Below the pieces are notes generated by a model. The model worked only from the letters and a program-made list of their open reading frames with translations, was not told the origin of the DNA and made no database searches. This document shows positions 11,305 to 19,519 of a stretch of 64,000 nt of DNA, one piece after another. The first letter of the stretch is position 1. Every line of letters begins with the position of its first letter. This DNA is from Actinoplanes octamycinicus (lineage in GTDB: Bacteria; Actinomycetota; Actinomycetes; Mycobacteriales; Micromonosporaceae): contig NZ_JACHNB010000001.1 in assembly GCF_014205225.1 (NCBI RefSeq), positions 558,001-622,000 of the forward strand. Reading direction: 5' to 3'. A program made the translations under genes and the position numbers.

Positions 11305-11826
11305 ATGACTATCTGGACCGCGCCCGAGGCGCATCGCGTACCCGAACCGCAGACCGGCGCCGAGCGCCCCATGCTGCAGGGCTGGCTCGACTATCACCGG
11401 CAGACCCTGCTGCTCAAGTGTGCCGGCCTGACCGCCGAGCAGCTCAAGACGGCCAGCGCCGAGCCGTCCACGCTGACCCTGCTCGGCCTGGTCCGGCACA
11501 TGGCCGAGGTGGAGCGGTGGTGGTTCCGCATCAAGGCGACGCAGGACACCACGGTGGGCGACCTCTACTGCCCGGAGGGCAACGACAACGGCGACTTCGA
11601 CGACGTGGCCACCGCCGACGCCGCGGCCGACTTCGCCACCTTCGCCGAGGAGGTCCGGCTGGCCGACGAGGCGGTGGCCGGGCTGCCGCTGGAGCACGAG
11701 TTCCCCGGCCGGCGCGGCCCGATCAGCCTGCGCTGGGTCTACACCCACATGATCGAGGAGTACGCCCGGCACAACGGCCACGCCGACCTGCTCCGCGAGC
11801 GGATCGACGGCGTCACCGGCGACTAG
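11305..11826 (+). CDS. DinB/DUF664-family protein
   Basis: 173-residue four-helix-bundle protein of the DinB/MDMPI superfamily (DUF664 type). The family pattern is visible as LLGLVRHMAEVERWWFRI, with the first metal histidine in RHMAEVE, and LRWVYTHMIEEYARHNGHADLLRE, with two histidines, giving the usual three-His metal site. Related actinobacterial proteins are often mycothiol-dependent transferases; that role is inference here. The ATG at 11305 is preferred (AGGA about 10 nt upstream) over ATGs at 11278 and 11296. It ends convergently with the lipoprotein gene, and the two stop codons overlap in one CTAG tetranucleotide (11823-11826). Confidence 0.85.
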   Translation: MTIWTAPEAHRVPEPQTGAERPMLQGWLDYHRQTLLLKCAGLTAEQLKTASAEPSTLTLLGLVRHMAEVERWWFRIKATQDTTVGDLYCPEGNDNGDFDDVATADAAADFATFAEEVRLADEAVAGLPLEHEFPGRRGPISLRWVYTHMIEEYARHNGHADLLRERIDGVTGD

Positions 11827-12509
11827 TCGCCCAGGTGGGGCAGGGTGGACTTGCCCTCGTCCCGGACGGTGAAGGGGGTGATCGCGTCCCCCTCACCACT
11901 CTCCTGGACGATCACCTTGTCGTCGTCGCCCTCGGCGTAGACGTAGAGGCCGTTCACCTCGATCATCCGGCCCTTGCCGTCCGGCGCCTTGGCGTAGGTG
12001 AAGATCTGGTCCGGCTTGCTCGCGTCACATGCCGCGATCTTGAGCTCCAGCGACTTGCTGCCGCCCGGCGAATGCACCGCCAGGCACCAGGGCTCGCCGC
12101 CCTCGGTCAGCTTGGCGGTCTGCATCAGATACCGCGAGCTGCCCGGCTTGATCGGGGTCAGCACGAACAGCGCCCGGTCGTCGCGGTGATCGGTCAGCTT
12201 GACGACGCCGTCCGCGCCGACGGTCAGCATCCGGCGGCCGCCGGACGGGACGGTGGCGAAGACCAGCTGCCGGTCCGGCTTGATCGCGGCGCCCGGGCCG
12301 ACCGGGGCGATCCCGGCCGGCGCGCTGCTCTTCACCGGAGCACTGCTGGTCTTTTCCGCGGGGCTGCTGACCGGTGCGCTGCTGACCGGTGCGCTGCTGA
12401 CCGGTGCGCTGCTCGTCGTCTTCTGAGCTGACGGATCCGGCGATCCGGACGAACAGGCCGCGAGGCTCAGAGTGAGGGCGAGCAGGCCGATCCTGGCCAC
12501 AGCAGACAT
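11823..12509 (-). CDS. Putative lipoprotein with Ser/Pro/Val repeat linker
   Basis: 228-residue predicted lipoprotein. MSAVARIGLLALTLSLAAC forms a type II signal peptide with lipobox LAAC (Cys19), and the ATG at 12509 is preceded by GGAAGGAA. A low-complexity linker with three repeats of SSAPV follows, encoded by a 15-bp tandem repeat around 12368-12415. The folded part (residues about 75-228) contains periodic hydrophobic and aromatic segments such as RQLVFATVPSGGRRMLTV and GLYVYAEGDDDKVIVQ. It also has one Cys pair (EPWCLAV and IAACDAS), reminiscent of a ricin-like beta-trefoil, but I cannot prove that fold. Function unknown; extracellular face of the membrane expected. Confidence 0.75.
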   Translation of the reverse strand: MSAVARIGLLALTLSLAACSSGSPDPSAQKTTSSAPVSSAPVSSAPVSSPAEKTSSAPVKSSAPAGIAPVGPGAAIKPDRQLVFATVPSGGRRMLTVGADGVVKLTDHRDDRALFVLTPIKPGSSRYLMQTAKLTEGGEPWCLAVHSPGGSKSLELKIAACDASKPDQIFTYAKAPDGKGRMIEVNGLYVYAEGDDDKVIVQESGEGDAITPFTVRDEGKSTLPHLGD

Positions 12510-12587
12510 GACGGTTCCTTCCGGCTGACGTGCTCCCATCGTGGACCGGAGCACCGGCCCACCGGCTCCAGGACCGTCGATGCGGCA

Positions 12588-13205
12588 TCAATCCGGGAGA
12601 TCGAGAACCTTCCGCAGGTACGGCACGTGGTCCGGCCCGGTCCAGCGGTAACCGGAGAGACCCGCCGCGCGCGCTCCGCGGATCACCCGGTCGTCGTCGT
12701 CCACGAACAGGACGTGCTTGGGCAGCTCGCCGACCGCCTCGCAGGCCTGCTGGAAGTACTCCGGGGCGGGCTTGTGCACCTTCATCTCCCAGGAGCTGAG
12801 GATGAAGTCCACCTCGCCGGTCAGGCCGAGCGCGTCCAGGTCGGCGCGGAGCCGGTCGGTGGCGTTGGTGGCCAGCCCGACCTTGCGGCCGGCCGCGCGC
12901 ACACCCCGGACGAACTCCAGCGCCTCCGGGTCCACCTCGCCGAGCCGGCCCGGCTGCCACTCGGCCACCGCCGCGGCCGCCTCCGCCTCGTCCAGCGGCA
13001 GCCGGTCGGCGACCAGCTTCATCCACTCGTCGTCGGTGATCTCGCCGGCCATCGCGGGCCGGTAGAGGTCCCACGACATCGCGGTCTCCAGCAGGGCGGC
13101 CGGCTTCAGCCCGTACTTCACCTCGACGGCGATCATCGGGGCCGGGTCGAAGCGGCGCAGCACGCCGTCCAGGTCGATCAACAGGGCCCGGGCGCGGTCG
13201 CGCAT
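12588..13205 (-). CDS. HAD-superfamily hydrolase
   Basis: 205-residue haloacid dehalogenase-like phosphatase. Motif I is LLIDLDGVLRRFD (nucleophile Asp11 and general acid Asp13 region), motif II is VGLATNATD, motif III is the lysine in EMKVHKPAPEYF, and motif IV is HVLFVDDDDRVIRGA. An insertion between motifs I and II forms the helical C1 cap typical of subfamily IA. It lies 6 bp upstream of smc's stop end on the same strand and may be co-transcribed downstream of smc. Substrate unknown; small phosphorylated metabolites are usual for this group. Confidence 0.88.
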   Translation of the reverse strand: MRDRARALLIDLDGVLRRFDPAPMIAVEVKYGLKPAALLETAMSWDLYRPAMAGEITDDEWMKLVADRLPLDEAEAAAAVAEWQPGRLGEVDPEALEFVRGVRAAGRKVGLATNATDRLRADLDALGLTGEVDFILSSWEMKVHKPAPEYFQQACEAVGELPKHVLFVDDDDRVIRGARAAGLSGYRWTGPDHVPYLRKVLDLPD

Positions 13206-13211
13206 CTGTGT

Positions 13212-16200
13212 CTAGTCCTCCGTGTCGCGGTTGAGTCGCTGGGAGATCACCTGCGTGACGCCGGCCCGCATGGTCACGCCGTAGAGGGCGTCCGCGACCT
13301 CCATGGTCCGCTTCTGGTGCGTGATGATCAGCAGCTGGCTCTTCTCCCGAAGTTGCTGGAAGAGCGTAATCAACCGGCCCAGGTTGACGTCGTCGAGGGC
13401 CGCCTCGACCTCGTCCATGATGTAGAAGGGCGAGGGGCGGGCCCGGAAGATGGCACACAGCATGGCCACCGCGGTCAGCGAGCGCTCACCACCGGAGAGC
13501 AGCGACAGCCGCTTGATCTTCTTGCCCGGCGGGCGGGCCTCCACCTCGACGCCGGTGGTCAGCATGTCCTCCGGGTCGGTCAGCACCAGCCGGCCCTCAC
13601 CGCCCGGGAAGAGCACCTGGAAGACCTGCTGGAACTCGCGGGCGGTGTCCTCGAACGCCGAGGTGAACACCTCGAGGATCCGGTCGTCCACGTCCTTGAC
13701 CACGGTGAGCAGGTCCTTGCGGGTGGCCTTGAGGTCCTCCAGCTGGTCGGAGAGGAACTTGTAGCGCTCCTCCAGCGCGGCGAACTCCTCCAGCGCCAGC
13801 GGGTTGACCTTGCCGAGCATGGTCAGGTCGCGCTCCGCCTTGTTGGCCCGTTTCTCCTGGGTGGCCCGGTGGAAGGGGACCGGGTCGGGGACCGGCTTGC
13901 CGTCCTTCTCGGCGGCCGCCACCTCGGCCTGGGTCGGCGGGACGAGCTGCTCCGGGCCGTACTCGGTGATCAGGGTCTCCACGTCGAGGGAGAAGTCCTC
14001 GGCGGCCTTGGCCTCCAGCTGCTCGATGCGCATCCGCTGCTCGGCCCGGGCCATCTCGTCCCGGTGCACCTCGCTGGTCAGCCGCTCCAGCTCGGTGACC
14101 AGGCGCTTCGCGGTGGCCCGCACCTCCTGGAGCTCGGCCTCCCGGCTGGTCCGCTCCTGCGCGATCCGGTCCCGCTCCTCGGCGGCCGCGGCCACCGAGA
14201 CCTGCACCCGGGCCAGCGCGGTGCTCGCGCCGGCCGCGACCGCGCGGGCGATCTCGGCGCCCCGGGCCCGGGCCGCCCGGCGGGCCGCGGCCCGTTCCCG
14301 GGCCTGCCGCTCCTGGTTGGCCTGGCGCAGCAGTGAGTCGGCCCGGCCGGCGATGGAGGAGACCCGCTCCTCCGCGGTGCGCACCGCCAGCCGCACCTCC
14401 ATCTCGTTCTGCCGGGCCTGCGGGACCAGCGCGGCCAGCCGGTCGCGCTCCTCGGTCGACGGCTCCTCGTCGATCGGGGTGTCCTCGGCCAGCCGCAGCC
14501 GCTCCTCCAGCTCGGCCACCCGGATCAGGTCGGCCTCGCGGGCCGCCTCGGCCTTCTGCCGGGAGGCGCCGAGCCGCTCGCTCTCCGCTTTCGCCGAGCG
14601 GGCCGCCGCGCCCAGCTCGGCCAGCCGCCGGGCGGCCGCGTTGCGCTCCCCCTCGGCGGCCCGTTTCGCCTGGGCCGCGACCTGCACCGCCTGCTTGAGC
14701 TCGGCGACCCGGGCGCGGGCCTCGCCGAGCTGCTCCTTGAGCTCGGCGATCCGCTCCTCGGCGGCGGCCCGGCCGGCCTTCGCCTCGTCGACCGCCGCCT
14801 GCACCTCGATGTAGCTGGTCGCCTTCGCCGAGCCACCGGCCGCCGCGAACGTCCCGAGGACGTCGCCCTCCGGCGTCACCGCGCGCAGCTCGGCGTTCGT
14901 GGCGACCAGGGCGGCGGCCGCGGCCAGGTCGGCGACCAGCGCCACGTCGCGCAGCGCCCGGTTGAGCGCCGGGCGGATCTGCTCCGGGCAGTCGATCACG
15001 TCGGGCGCCCAGACCGCGCCCTCCGGCAGGCTCGGCCGCAACGCGTCCAGCGACCCCCGCATGCCCGGCCCGGCCGGGGCCGCGATCACCAGCGAGGCCC
15101 GGCCCGCGTCGGCGATCTTGAGGGTACGGACCGCCTCCACCGCCTCGTCCAGGCCGGTCAGCGCCACCGAGTCGGCGAGCGTGCCCAGCGCCGCGGAGAG
15201 CGCCGCCTCGTGACCGGGGCGGACCGTCAGCATCGACGCCAGGCTGCCCAGCAGGCCGGGCACCTGGCCGGTCTTGGCCAGCAGCGCGCCCGCCCCGTCC
15301 TTGCGCTGCAGGCCGAGCGCGAGCGCCTCCTCGCGGGCCTTGAGGCTGGCCGCGTCCTTCTCGGCGGCCCGCTCCGCGTCGGACAGCTCGCGCACCACGG
15401 CGGCGGCCCGGTCGTGCGCGGCGACCGCCTCGTCGTGCCGGGCGTCCAGCTCGGCGTTGTCCCGGTCGGCGTCCGAGGACTCGGCGGAGACCAGGTCCAC
15501 CTCGGCCTGCGCCGCCTCGGCCCGCATCAGCGCGTCCTCGTGCGCGGCGGCCAGGCGCTCGATCTCCTCGGCGGCGCTGCTGGTCCGGGCGCGGGCCGCG
15601 TTCACGTTGCCGACCAGCTTGGCCAGCCCCTCGCGACGGTCGGCGATCGCCTTCGCGGCCGCGCGCAGCTCGCCCTCCGCGGCGGCCAGCTGGCGCTCCT
15701 GGTCCTGGCGGTGCTCGACCGCCTCGGCCAGCCGCATCTGGTCCTCGGTGAGCGCCTCGCGCAGCTCCTCCTCCTGCTCCCGGACCCGCTCGGCCTCGGC
15801 CTCGAGCATCTCCGGGTCGCGGCCCGGGCGCTCGTCGTCCGGGGTGGCGGCCAGGTGCCGCAGCCGCTCGGTGGCCAGCTGCTCGGTGGACCGGAACCGC
15901 TCCTGCAGGGCGGACAGCTTGTACCAGGTGTCCTGGGCGGCCTGCAGCAGCGGCGCGTCCTCGGCGTGCGCGAACTCCAGGTCGGCGAGCATCCGCTGGA
16001 CCTCGCGGTTCTCCTCCTCGACCTCGCCGCGCCGCTGCCGCATCGCCGACTCGTCGGCGATCTCCTTGTCCAGCGTGGTGCGCAGCGTGAACAGGTCGTC
16101 GGCGAGCAGCCGGAGCCGGGCGTCGCGCAGGTCGGCCTGGATGCCGGCGGCCCGCCGGGCCACCTCGGCCTGCCGGCCCAGCGGCTTGAGCTGGCGGCGC

Positions 16201-16793
16201 AGCTCGGCGGTCAGGTCGTTCAACCGGTTCAGGTTGACCTGCATCGCGTCGAGCTTGCGGATCGCCTTCTCTTTGCGCTTGCGGTGCTTGAGGACCCCGG
16301 CCGCCTCCTCGATGAAGGAGCGGCGGTCCTCCGGCTTGGCGTGCAGCATCGCGTCCAGCCGGCCCTGGCCGACGATGATGTGCATCTCCCGGCCGATGCC
16401 GGAGTCGCTGAGCAGCTCCTGGATGTCCAGCAGGCGGCAGGAGTTGCCGTTGATCTCGTACTCGCTGGCGCCGTCCCGGAACATCCGGCGGGTGATCGAG
16501 ACCTCGGTGTAGTCGATCGGCAGGGCGCCGTCGTTGTTGTCGATGGTCAGCGTGACCTCGGCCCGGCCCAGCGGCGCCCGCCCGGCCGTGCCGGCGAAGA
16601 TGACGTCCTCCATCTTGCCGCCGCGCAGCGCCTTCGCGCCCTGCTCACCGAGCACCCAGGCGATGGCGTCGACGACGTTCGACTTGCCGGACCCGTTCGG
16701 CCCCACCACACAGGTGATGCCCGGTTCCAGCCGCAACGTGGTGGCGGAGGCGAAGGACTTGAAGCCCTTGACCGTCAGGCTCTTGAGGTGCAC
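13212..16793 (-). CDS. smc: Chromosome segregation ATPase SMC
   Basis: 1193-residue SMC protein, the core of the condensin-like SMC-ScpAB complex. The N-terminal ATPase half has Walker A GPNGSGKS (31-38). Two long coiled-coil arms flank a hinge near the middle (region GLLGSLASMLTVRPGHEAAL to VTPEGDVLGTFAAAGG). The C-terminal half carries the ABC signature LLSGGERSLTAVAM and Walker B PFYIMDEVEAALDD. The GTG at 16793 is preceded by GCGGAGATCC and gives the family N-terminus HLKSLTVKGFKSFAS. Coiled-coil regions are dominated by Ala, Glu and Arg. The HAD gene follows 6 bp after its stop. Confidence 0.97.
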   Translation of the reverse strand: MHLKSLTVKGFKSFASATTLRLEPGITCVVGPNGSGKSNVVDAIAWVLGEQGAKALRGGKMEDVIFAGTAGRAPLGRAEVTLTIDNNDGALPIDYTEVSITRRMFRDGASEYEINGNSCRLLDIQELLSDSGIGREMHIIVGQGRLDAMLHAKPEDRRSFIEEAAGVLKHRKRKEKAIRKLDAMQVNLNRLNDLTAELRRQLKPLGRQAEVARRAAGIQADLRDARLRLLADDLFTLRTTLDKEIADESAMRQRRGEVEEENREVQRMLADLEFAHAEDAPLLQAAQDTWYKLSALQERFRSTEQLATERLRHLAATPDDERPGRDPEMLEAEAERVREQEEELREALTEDQMRLAEAVEHRQDQERQLAAAEGELRAAAKAIADRREGLAKLVGNVNAARARTSSAAEEIERLAAAHEDALMRAEAAQAEVDLVSAESSDADRDNAELDARHDEAVAAHDRAAAVVRELSDAERAAEKDAASLKAREEALALGLQRKDGAGALLAKTGQVPGLLGSLASMLTVRPGHEAALSAALGTLADSVALTGLDEAVEAVRTLKIADAGRASLVIAAPAGPGMRGSLDALRPSLPEGAVWAPDVIDCPEQIRPALNRALRDVALVADLAAAAALVATNAELRAVTPEGDVLGTFAAAGGSAKATSYIEVQAAVDEAKAGRAAAEERIAELKEQLGEARARVAELKQAVQVAAQAKRAAEGERNAAARRLAELGAAARSAKAESERLGASRQKAEAAREADLIRVAELEERLRLAEDTPIDEEPSTEERDRLAALVPQARQNEMEVRLAVRTAEERVSSIAGRADSLLRQANQERQARERAAARRAARARGAEIARAVAAGASTALARVQVSVAAAAEERDRIAQERTSREAELQEVRATAKRLVTELERLTSEVHRDEMARAEQRMRIEQLEAKAAEDFSLDVETLITEYGPEQLVPPTQAEVAAAEKDGKPVPDPVPFHRATQEKRANKAERDLTMLGKVNPLALEEFAALEERYKFLSDQLEDLKATRKDLLTVVKDVDDRILEVFTSAFEDTAREFQQVFQVLFPGGEGRLVLTDPEDMLTTGVEVEARPPGKKIKRLSLLSGGERSLTAVAMLCAIFRARPSPFYIMDEVEAALDDVNLGRLITLFQQLREKSQLLIITHQKRTMEVADALYGVTMRAGVTQVISQRLNRDTED

Positions 16794-17061
16794 GGATCTC
16801 CGCAAGGTCGGGTCGGCGGGTGCTCTGCTGGGTGGCAGGCTACCCGCAAGGGTCAGGTGCGGCGGCGTTACGCCGCGCCCAGGCCGTCCCCTCACCCGGA
16901 ATATCCGTCTTGTCCCCCGCGCCGGTCGCGGTGGCCGGGGATCCGTCGCCAGAGGGATCCGCACTCTGCCACTGTCGCCCGCCGTTCGGGCCACGTCCGT
17001 CGCGCCCGGCGCATTCCCGCTGTTCCGGGCGGTAAACCCGGCAGGTGTGCCGGAGCTGGAC
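16794..17061. other. smc upstream region without a gene
   Basis: The interval between the smc start and the terminator of the small coiled-coil gene holds no convincing reading frame. It should contain the smc promoter; I could not pick one -10/-35 pair with confidence. Confidence 0.5.
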
Positions 17062-17097
17062 AAAAAACTGCGCGCCGCCACGGATGTGGAGGCGCGC
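17062..17097 (-). terminator. Bidirectional Rho-independent terminator
   Basis: The stem GCGCGCC-G-CCAC (17070-17081) pairs with GTGG-A-GGCGCGC (17086-17097) around a GGAT loop, with one mismatch. On the minus strand it is followed by a run of six T (complement of 17062-17067), which suits termination of the small gene at 17181-17375. On the plus strand TTTTCTTT follows. Confidence 0.8.
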
Positions 17098-17180
17098 TTT
17101 TCTTTGGTGCGTTTTGTGGTGCGAGGGGGGATGAACGCCGGTCAGCCACCCCGCAGCGACGTCCCGGCGGTCGGTGGAGC

Positions 17181-17375
17181 TCAGGTCAGAGCGGGCTCGC
17201 TCAGACGCAGAATGTCGTCTGCCTCCGCGGCTGCCGCCGCCAGACGATCATTCTCCGCCCGGAGGCGGGTGACCTCGAACTCCAAGCTCTGCACCCGGGA
17301 ACGCAGTCGGGTGACCTCGTCGAGCAGGCGCCGATCGGGCGCCGCACCTACGTGGCCGTAGAGGGCCTTCGCCAT
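17181..17375 (-). CDS. Small conserved coiled-coil protein (64 aa)
   Basis: The product begins MAKALYGHVGAAPDRRLLDE and continues as one amphipathic helix with heptad leucines and valines (LLDEVTRLRSRVQSLEFEVTRLRAENDRLAAA). I recognise the pattern of a short actinobacterial protein with an MAKAL-G-hV start followed by a leucine-zipper-like helix; no function is established to my knowledge. It stands alone with its own terminator at 17062-17097, which supports a real transcription unit. A longer frame exists upstream but would add 40 residues that do not look coding. A small structural or regulatory dimer is plausible. Confidence 0.75.
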   Translation of the reverse strand: MAKALYGHVGAAPDRRLLDEVTRLRSRVQSLEFEVTRLRAENDRLAAAAAEADDILRLSEPALT

Positions 17376-18009
17376 CGTGACTCCTTGTGACGCGGTGCGT
17401 CTCGTATGTGGTTGCTTCGCCGGAAACGGCCGGCCAAAACCTGCGCTCAGCGCGCGAACTGACACACCACAGCACTCACGGGCACGCGAGAGCACAGAGA
17501 TCCGCCCTGCAGCAACGGAACTCTCTTAGGTGCAGATGCTCAAGCCACGAAGGGAGCCGGGGCATGAGTGGGCGCGACTGGCGACATCTCCATAGTCCGC
17601 CGATACCCATGCTCCGTCAAGCCGAGCGCACGCAGCGGCACGGCCGACGTCAGTGAATCACGCCACCAGGGGTTCGTGAACAGCGATTATGCGCGTTCCC
17701 GGCGGAATCTCGATCTCGCGGGAGACCGGTGGATCATTTCACTCGACGAAGTTCGATCAACACCCTACGCACGGACACCTCCCGAAGGCCACTGATTTGA
17801 TCAACAAGATCGTGGACCCGCGCGGTGAAGGACAGTTGGCAATGCCCGCGACCGCGTTCCGGCAAACCCGCCGAGGGCGGTCCGAACACCGTGGCCTTTC
17901 GGGCAAATTCGGGCAAACACGGGCGACAAATAGGGGCAAAGTACGCGTATTTCTGTCGCCTAGCTGACATGCCCCGCTGGGCCGGGGTGCTTCCGTCGTT
18001 GCCTCCAGC
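17376..18009. other. Divergent intergenic region, no gene
   Basis: 634 bp between the small coiled-coil gene and the Pel-like operon. It is less G+C-rich than its surroundings and has no frame with coding character. It must hold promoters for both directions. The one structured element I see is the GGGCAAA direct-repeat cluster at 17901-17940. Confidence 0.55.
17901..17940 (+). promoter_or_regulatory. 10-bp direct repeats (GGGCAAA) upstream of the Pel-like operon
   Basis: GGGCAAATTC, GGGCAAACAC and GGGCGACAAA follow one another at exactly 10-bp steps (17901, 17911, 17921), and a further GGGCAAA ends at 17940. They lie 70-109 bp upstream of the GTG at 18010. The helical-turn spacing suggests an activator or repressor array on one DNA face. 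No regulator is assigned. Confidence 0.4.
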
Positions 18010-19518
18010 GTGAATCCGACCCCGTCGCGTGAGCGCATCTGTCTGCTCACCGGCGGCGGGTACCCGTACCGCCGGGACGCCCTCGGAGGTTGGTGCCGGA
18101 CGCTCGTCGAGGGCTTGCACCGGTTCCGCTTCGAGCTGCTCACCGTCACGGACCGGGAACTGCCGTCCGCGCCCGCTTACCCGCTCCCGTTCAATGTCGG
18201 CTCGGCGCGCGCCGTCGCGCTCGGCCGGGAACCGGCCCGCTCCGAACGTCGCCGGGCCCAGCTGCCCGAGGACGCCGCCGAGGCGGTCGCCCGGTTCTGC
18301 CGCGGCATGCTCGACGAGACCGCCACCGACGAGTTCGCCGGCGGGCTGCGGCGGATCGCCGAGCTGGCCGGGAACCGGCCCAGCCCGCTGACCCGGCTGC
18401 CGCTCGCCGACAAGCTGCTCGACGCCTGGCGGGGGCGGGCCGACGGCGTACCGGAGAATCCGCCGCTCCCCAAGCTCAGCGTGCGCGACGCGCGGACCGC
18501 GGCCACCCTCCTGCGGCACGCCATGCGTGCCCTCGCCGTGCCGGTCCCGGAAGCCGACCTGGTGCACTGCGTGGGCGGCACCACGCCGCTGCTGGCCGCG
18601 CTCGCCGGACGGTGGCGCAGCGGCACCCCGCTGCTGCTCACCGAGGCGCGCACACCGGTCACCCGGCAGCGGCCGCACGAGGAACGGCTGTCGCCCGCGG
18701 TCCGCCTGATCCTGCGGCGGTTCCGGGGTGCGGTGGCCCGGACCGGGTACGCCGAGGCGGAGCTGATCGCGCCGCTGAGCGCCTACCACCACGGCTGGGC
18801 GCTCGACCACGGGGCGCAACCGACCCGCCTGGTGCAGGTGCCGGCCGGGGTGGACCCCAAGGAGTACCCGGGCGCCGCCGAACTGGACGCGCCGCCGACC
18901 GTGGTGTGGGCCGGCAGCGGCGGGCCGGACAGCGGGCTGACTTTGGTGCTGGACGCGTTCACCGAGGTCGCGGCGGCGCTGCCGGGGGCGGTGCTGCACC
19001 TGGTCGGGGTCACCGCCACGCACGAGGAACACTGCGCCGACCAGATCGAACAGACCGGGCTGGGCCGCGCGGTCCGGCTGCACCCGCTGCCCGCCGACCC
19101 GCGCGAGCGGTTCACCGTCGGGCAGGTGGTGGCGCACGTGCCGGGGCCGGCCGATCCGCCGTACCGGCTGGTCGAGGCGATGATGTCGGGCCGGCCGGTG
19201 GTCGCCGTGGACATCGGGCCGGCCGGTGAGACGCTCGGCGACACCGGCGTGGTGGTGCCCGCCGACGACCCGTCCGAGCTGGCCATCGCGATCGTCGGCC
19301 TGCTCCGGGACACCCAGCGCCGGCGGGCCCTGGGCGACGCGGCCCGGCAGCGCGCGCTCAACCACTTCACCGTCGACCGGGTGGTGCGGGTGTACGGCGC
19401 CCTCTACACCGATCTGGCCGCGCCGCCGCCGGCGCCGGCCTTCGAACTGGCGCTCGCCGTGCCGGCGCCGCGGACTCCGACACCGGCCACGCTGCGCTGG
19501 CTGACCAGGGAGGACTGA
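18010..19518 (+). CDS. PelF-like GT4 glycosyltransferase
   Basis: 502-residue GT-B transferase. The N-terminus ICLLTGGGYPYRRDALGGWC resembles the DUF3492/PelF family opening (a glycine-rich GG-YPY-GG-s-W pattern). The C-terminal donor domain shows TVVWAGSGGPDSGLTLVLDAF, LVGVTATHEE, the loop VVAHVPGPADPPYRLVEAMM and GRPVVAVDIGPAGETLGDTG, the usual GT4 E-x-x-M-x-x-G-x-P-V region. PelF uses UDP-GlcNAc/GalNAc-type donors to polymerise the cationic Pel polysaccharide (family knowledge). First of three tightly packed genes with a PelG-like membrane protein and a Spherulin-4-like protein. The GTG start lacks an obvious ribosome binding site. Confidence 0.82.
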   Translation: MNPTPSRERICLLTGGGYPYRRDALGGWCRTLVEGLHRFRFELLTVTDRELPSAPAYPLPFNVGSARAVALGREPARSERRRAQLPEDAAEAVARFCRGMLDETATDEFAGGLRRIAELAGNRPSPLTRLPLADKLLDAWRGRADGVPENPPLPKLSVRDARTAATLLRHAMRALAVPVPEADLVHCVGGTTPLLAALAGRWRSGTPLLLTEARTPVTRQRPHEERLSPAVRLILRRFRGAVARTGYAEAELIAPLSAYHHGWALDHGAQPTRLVQVPAGVDPKEYPGAAELDAPPTVVWAGSGGPDSGLTLVLDAFTEVAAALPGAVLHLVGVTATHEEHCADQIEQTGLGRAVRLHPLPADPRERFTVGQVVAHVPGPADPPYRLVEAMMSGRPVVAVDIGPAGETLGDTGVVVPADDPSELAIAIVGLLRDTQRRRALGDAARQRALNHFTVDRVVRVYGALYTDLAAPPPAPAFELALAVPAPRTPTPATLRWLTRED

Positions 19519-19519
19519 A

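Noticed and set aside
8290..11781. A 1163-codon minus frame ending in ftsY
   Set aside because: The upstream two thirds is antisense to the PhoD-like gene. ftsY starts at the ATG at 9459, giving the correct membrane anchor.
17387..17800. Small plus-strand frames in the divergent region before the Pel-like operon
   Set aside because: They lack ribosome binding sites, third-position bias and recognisable sequence.
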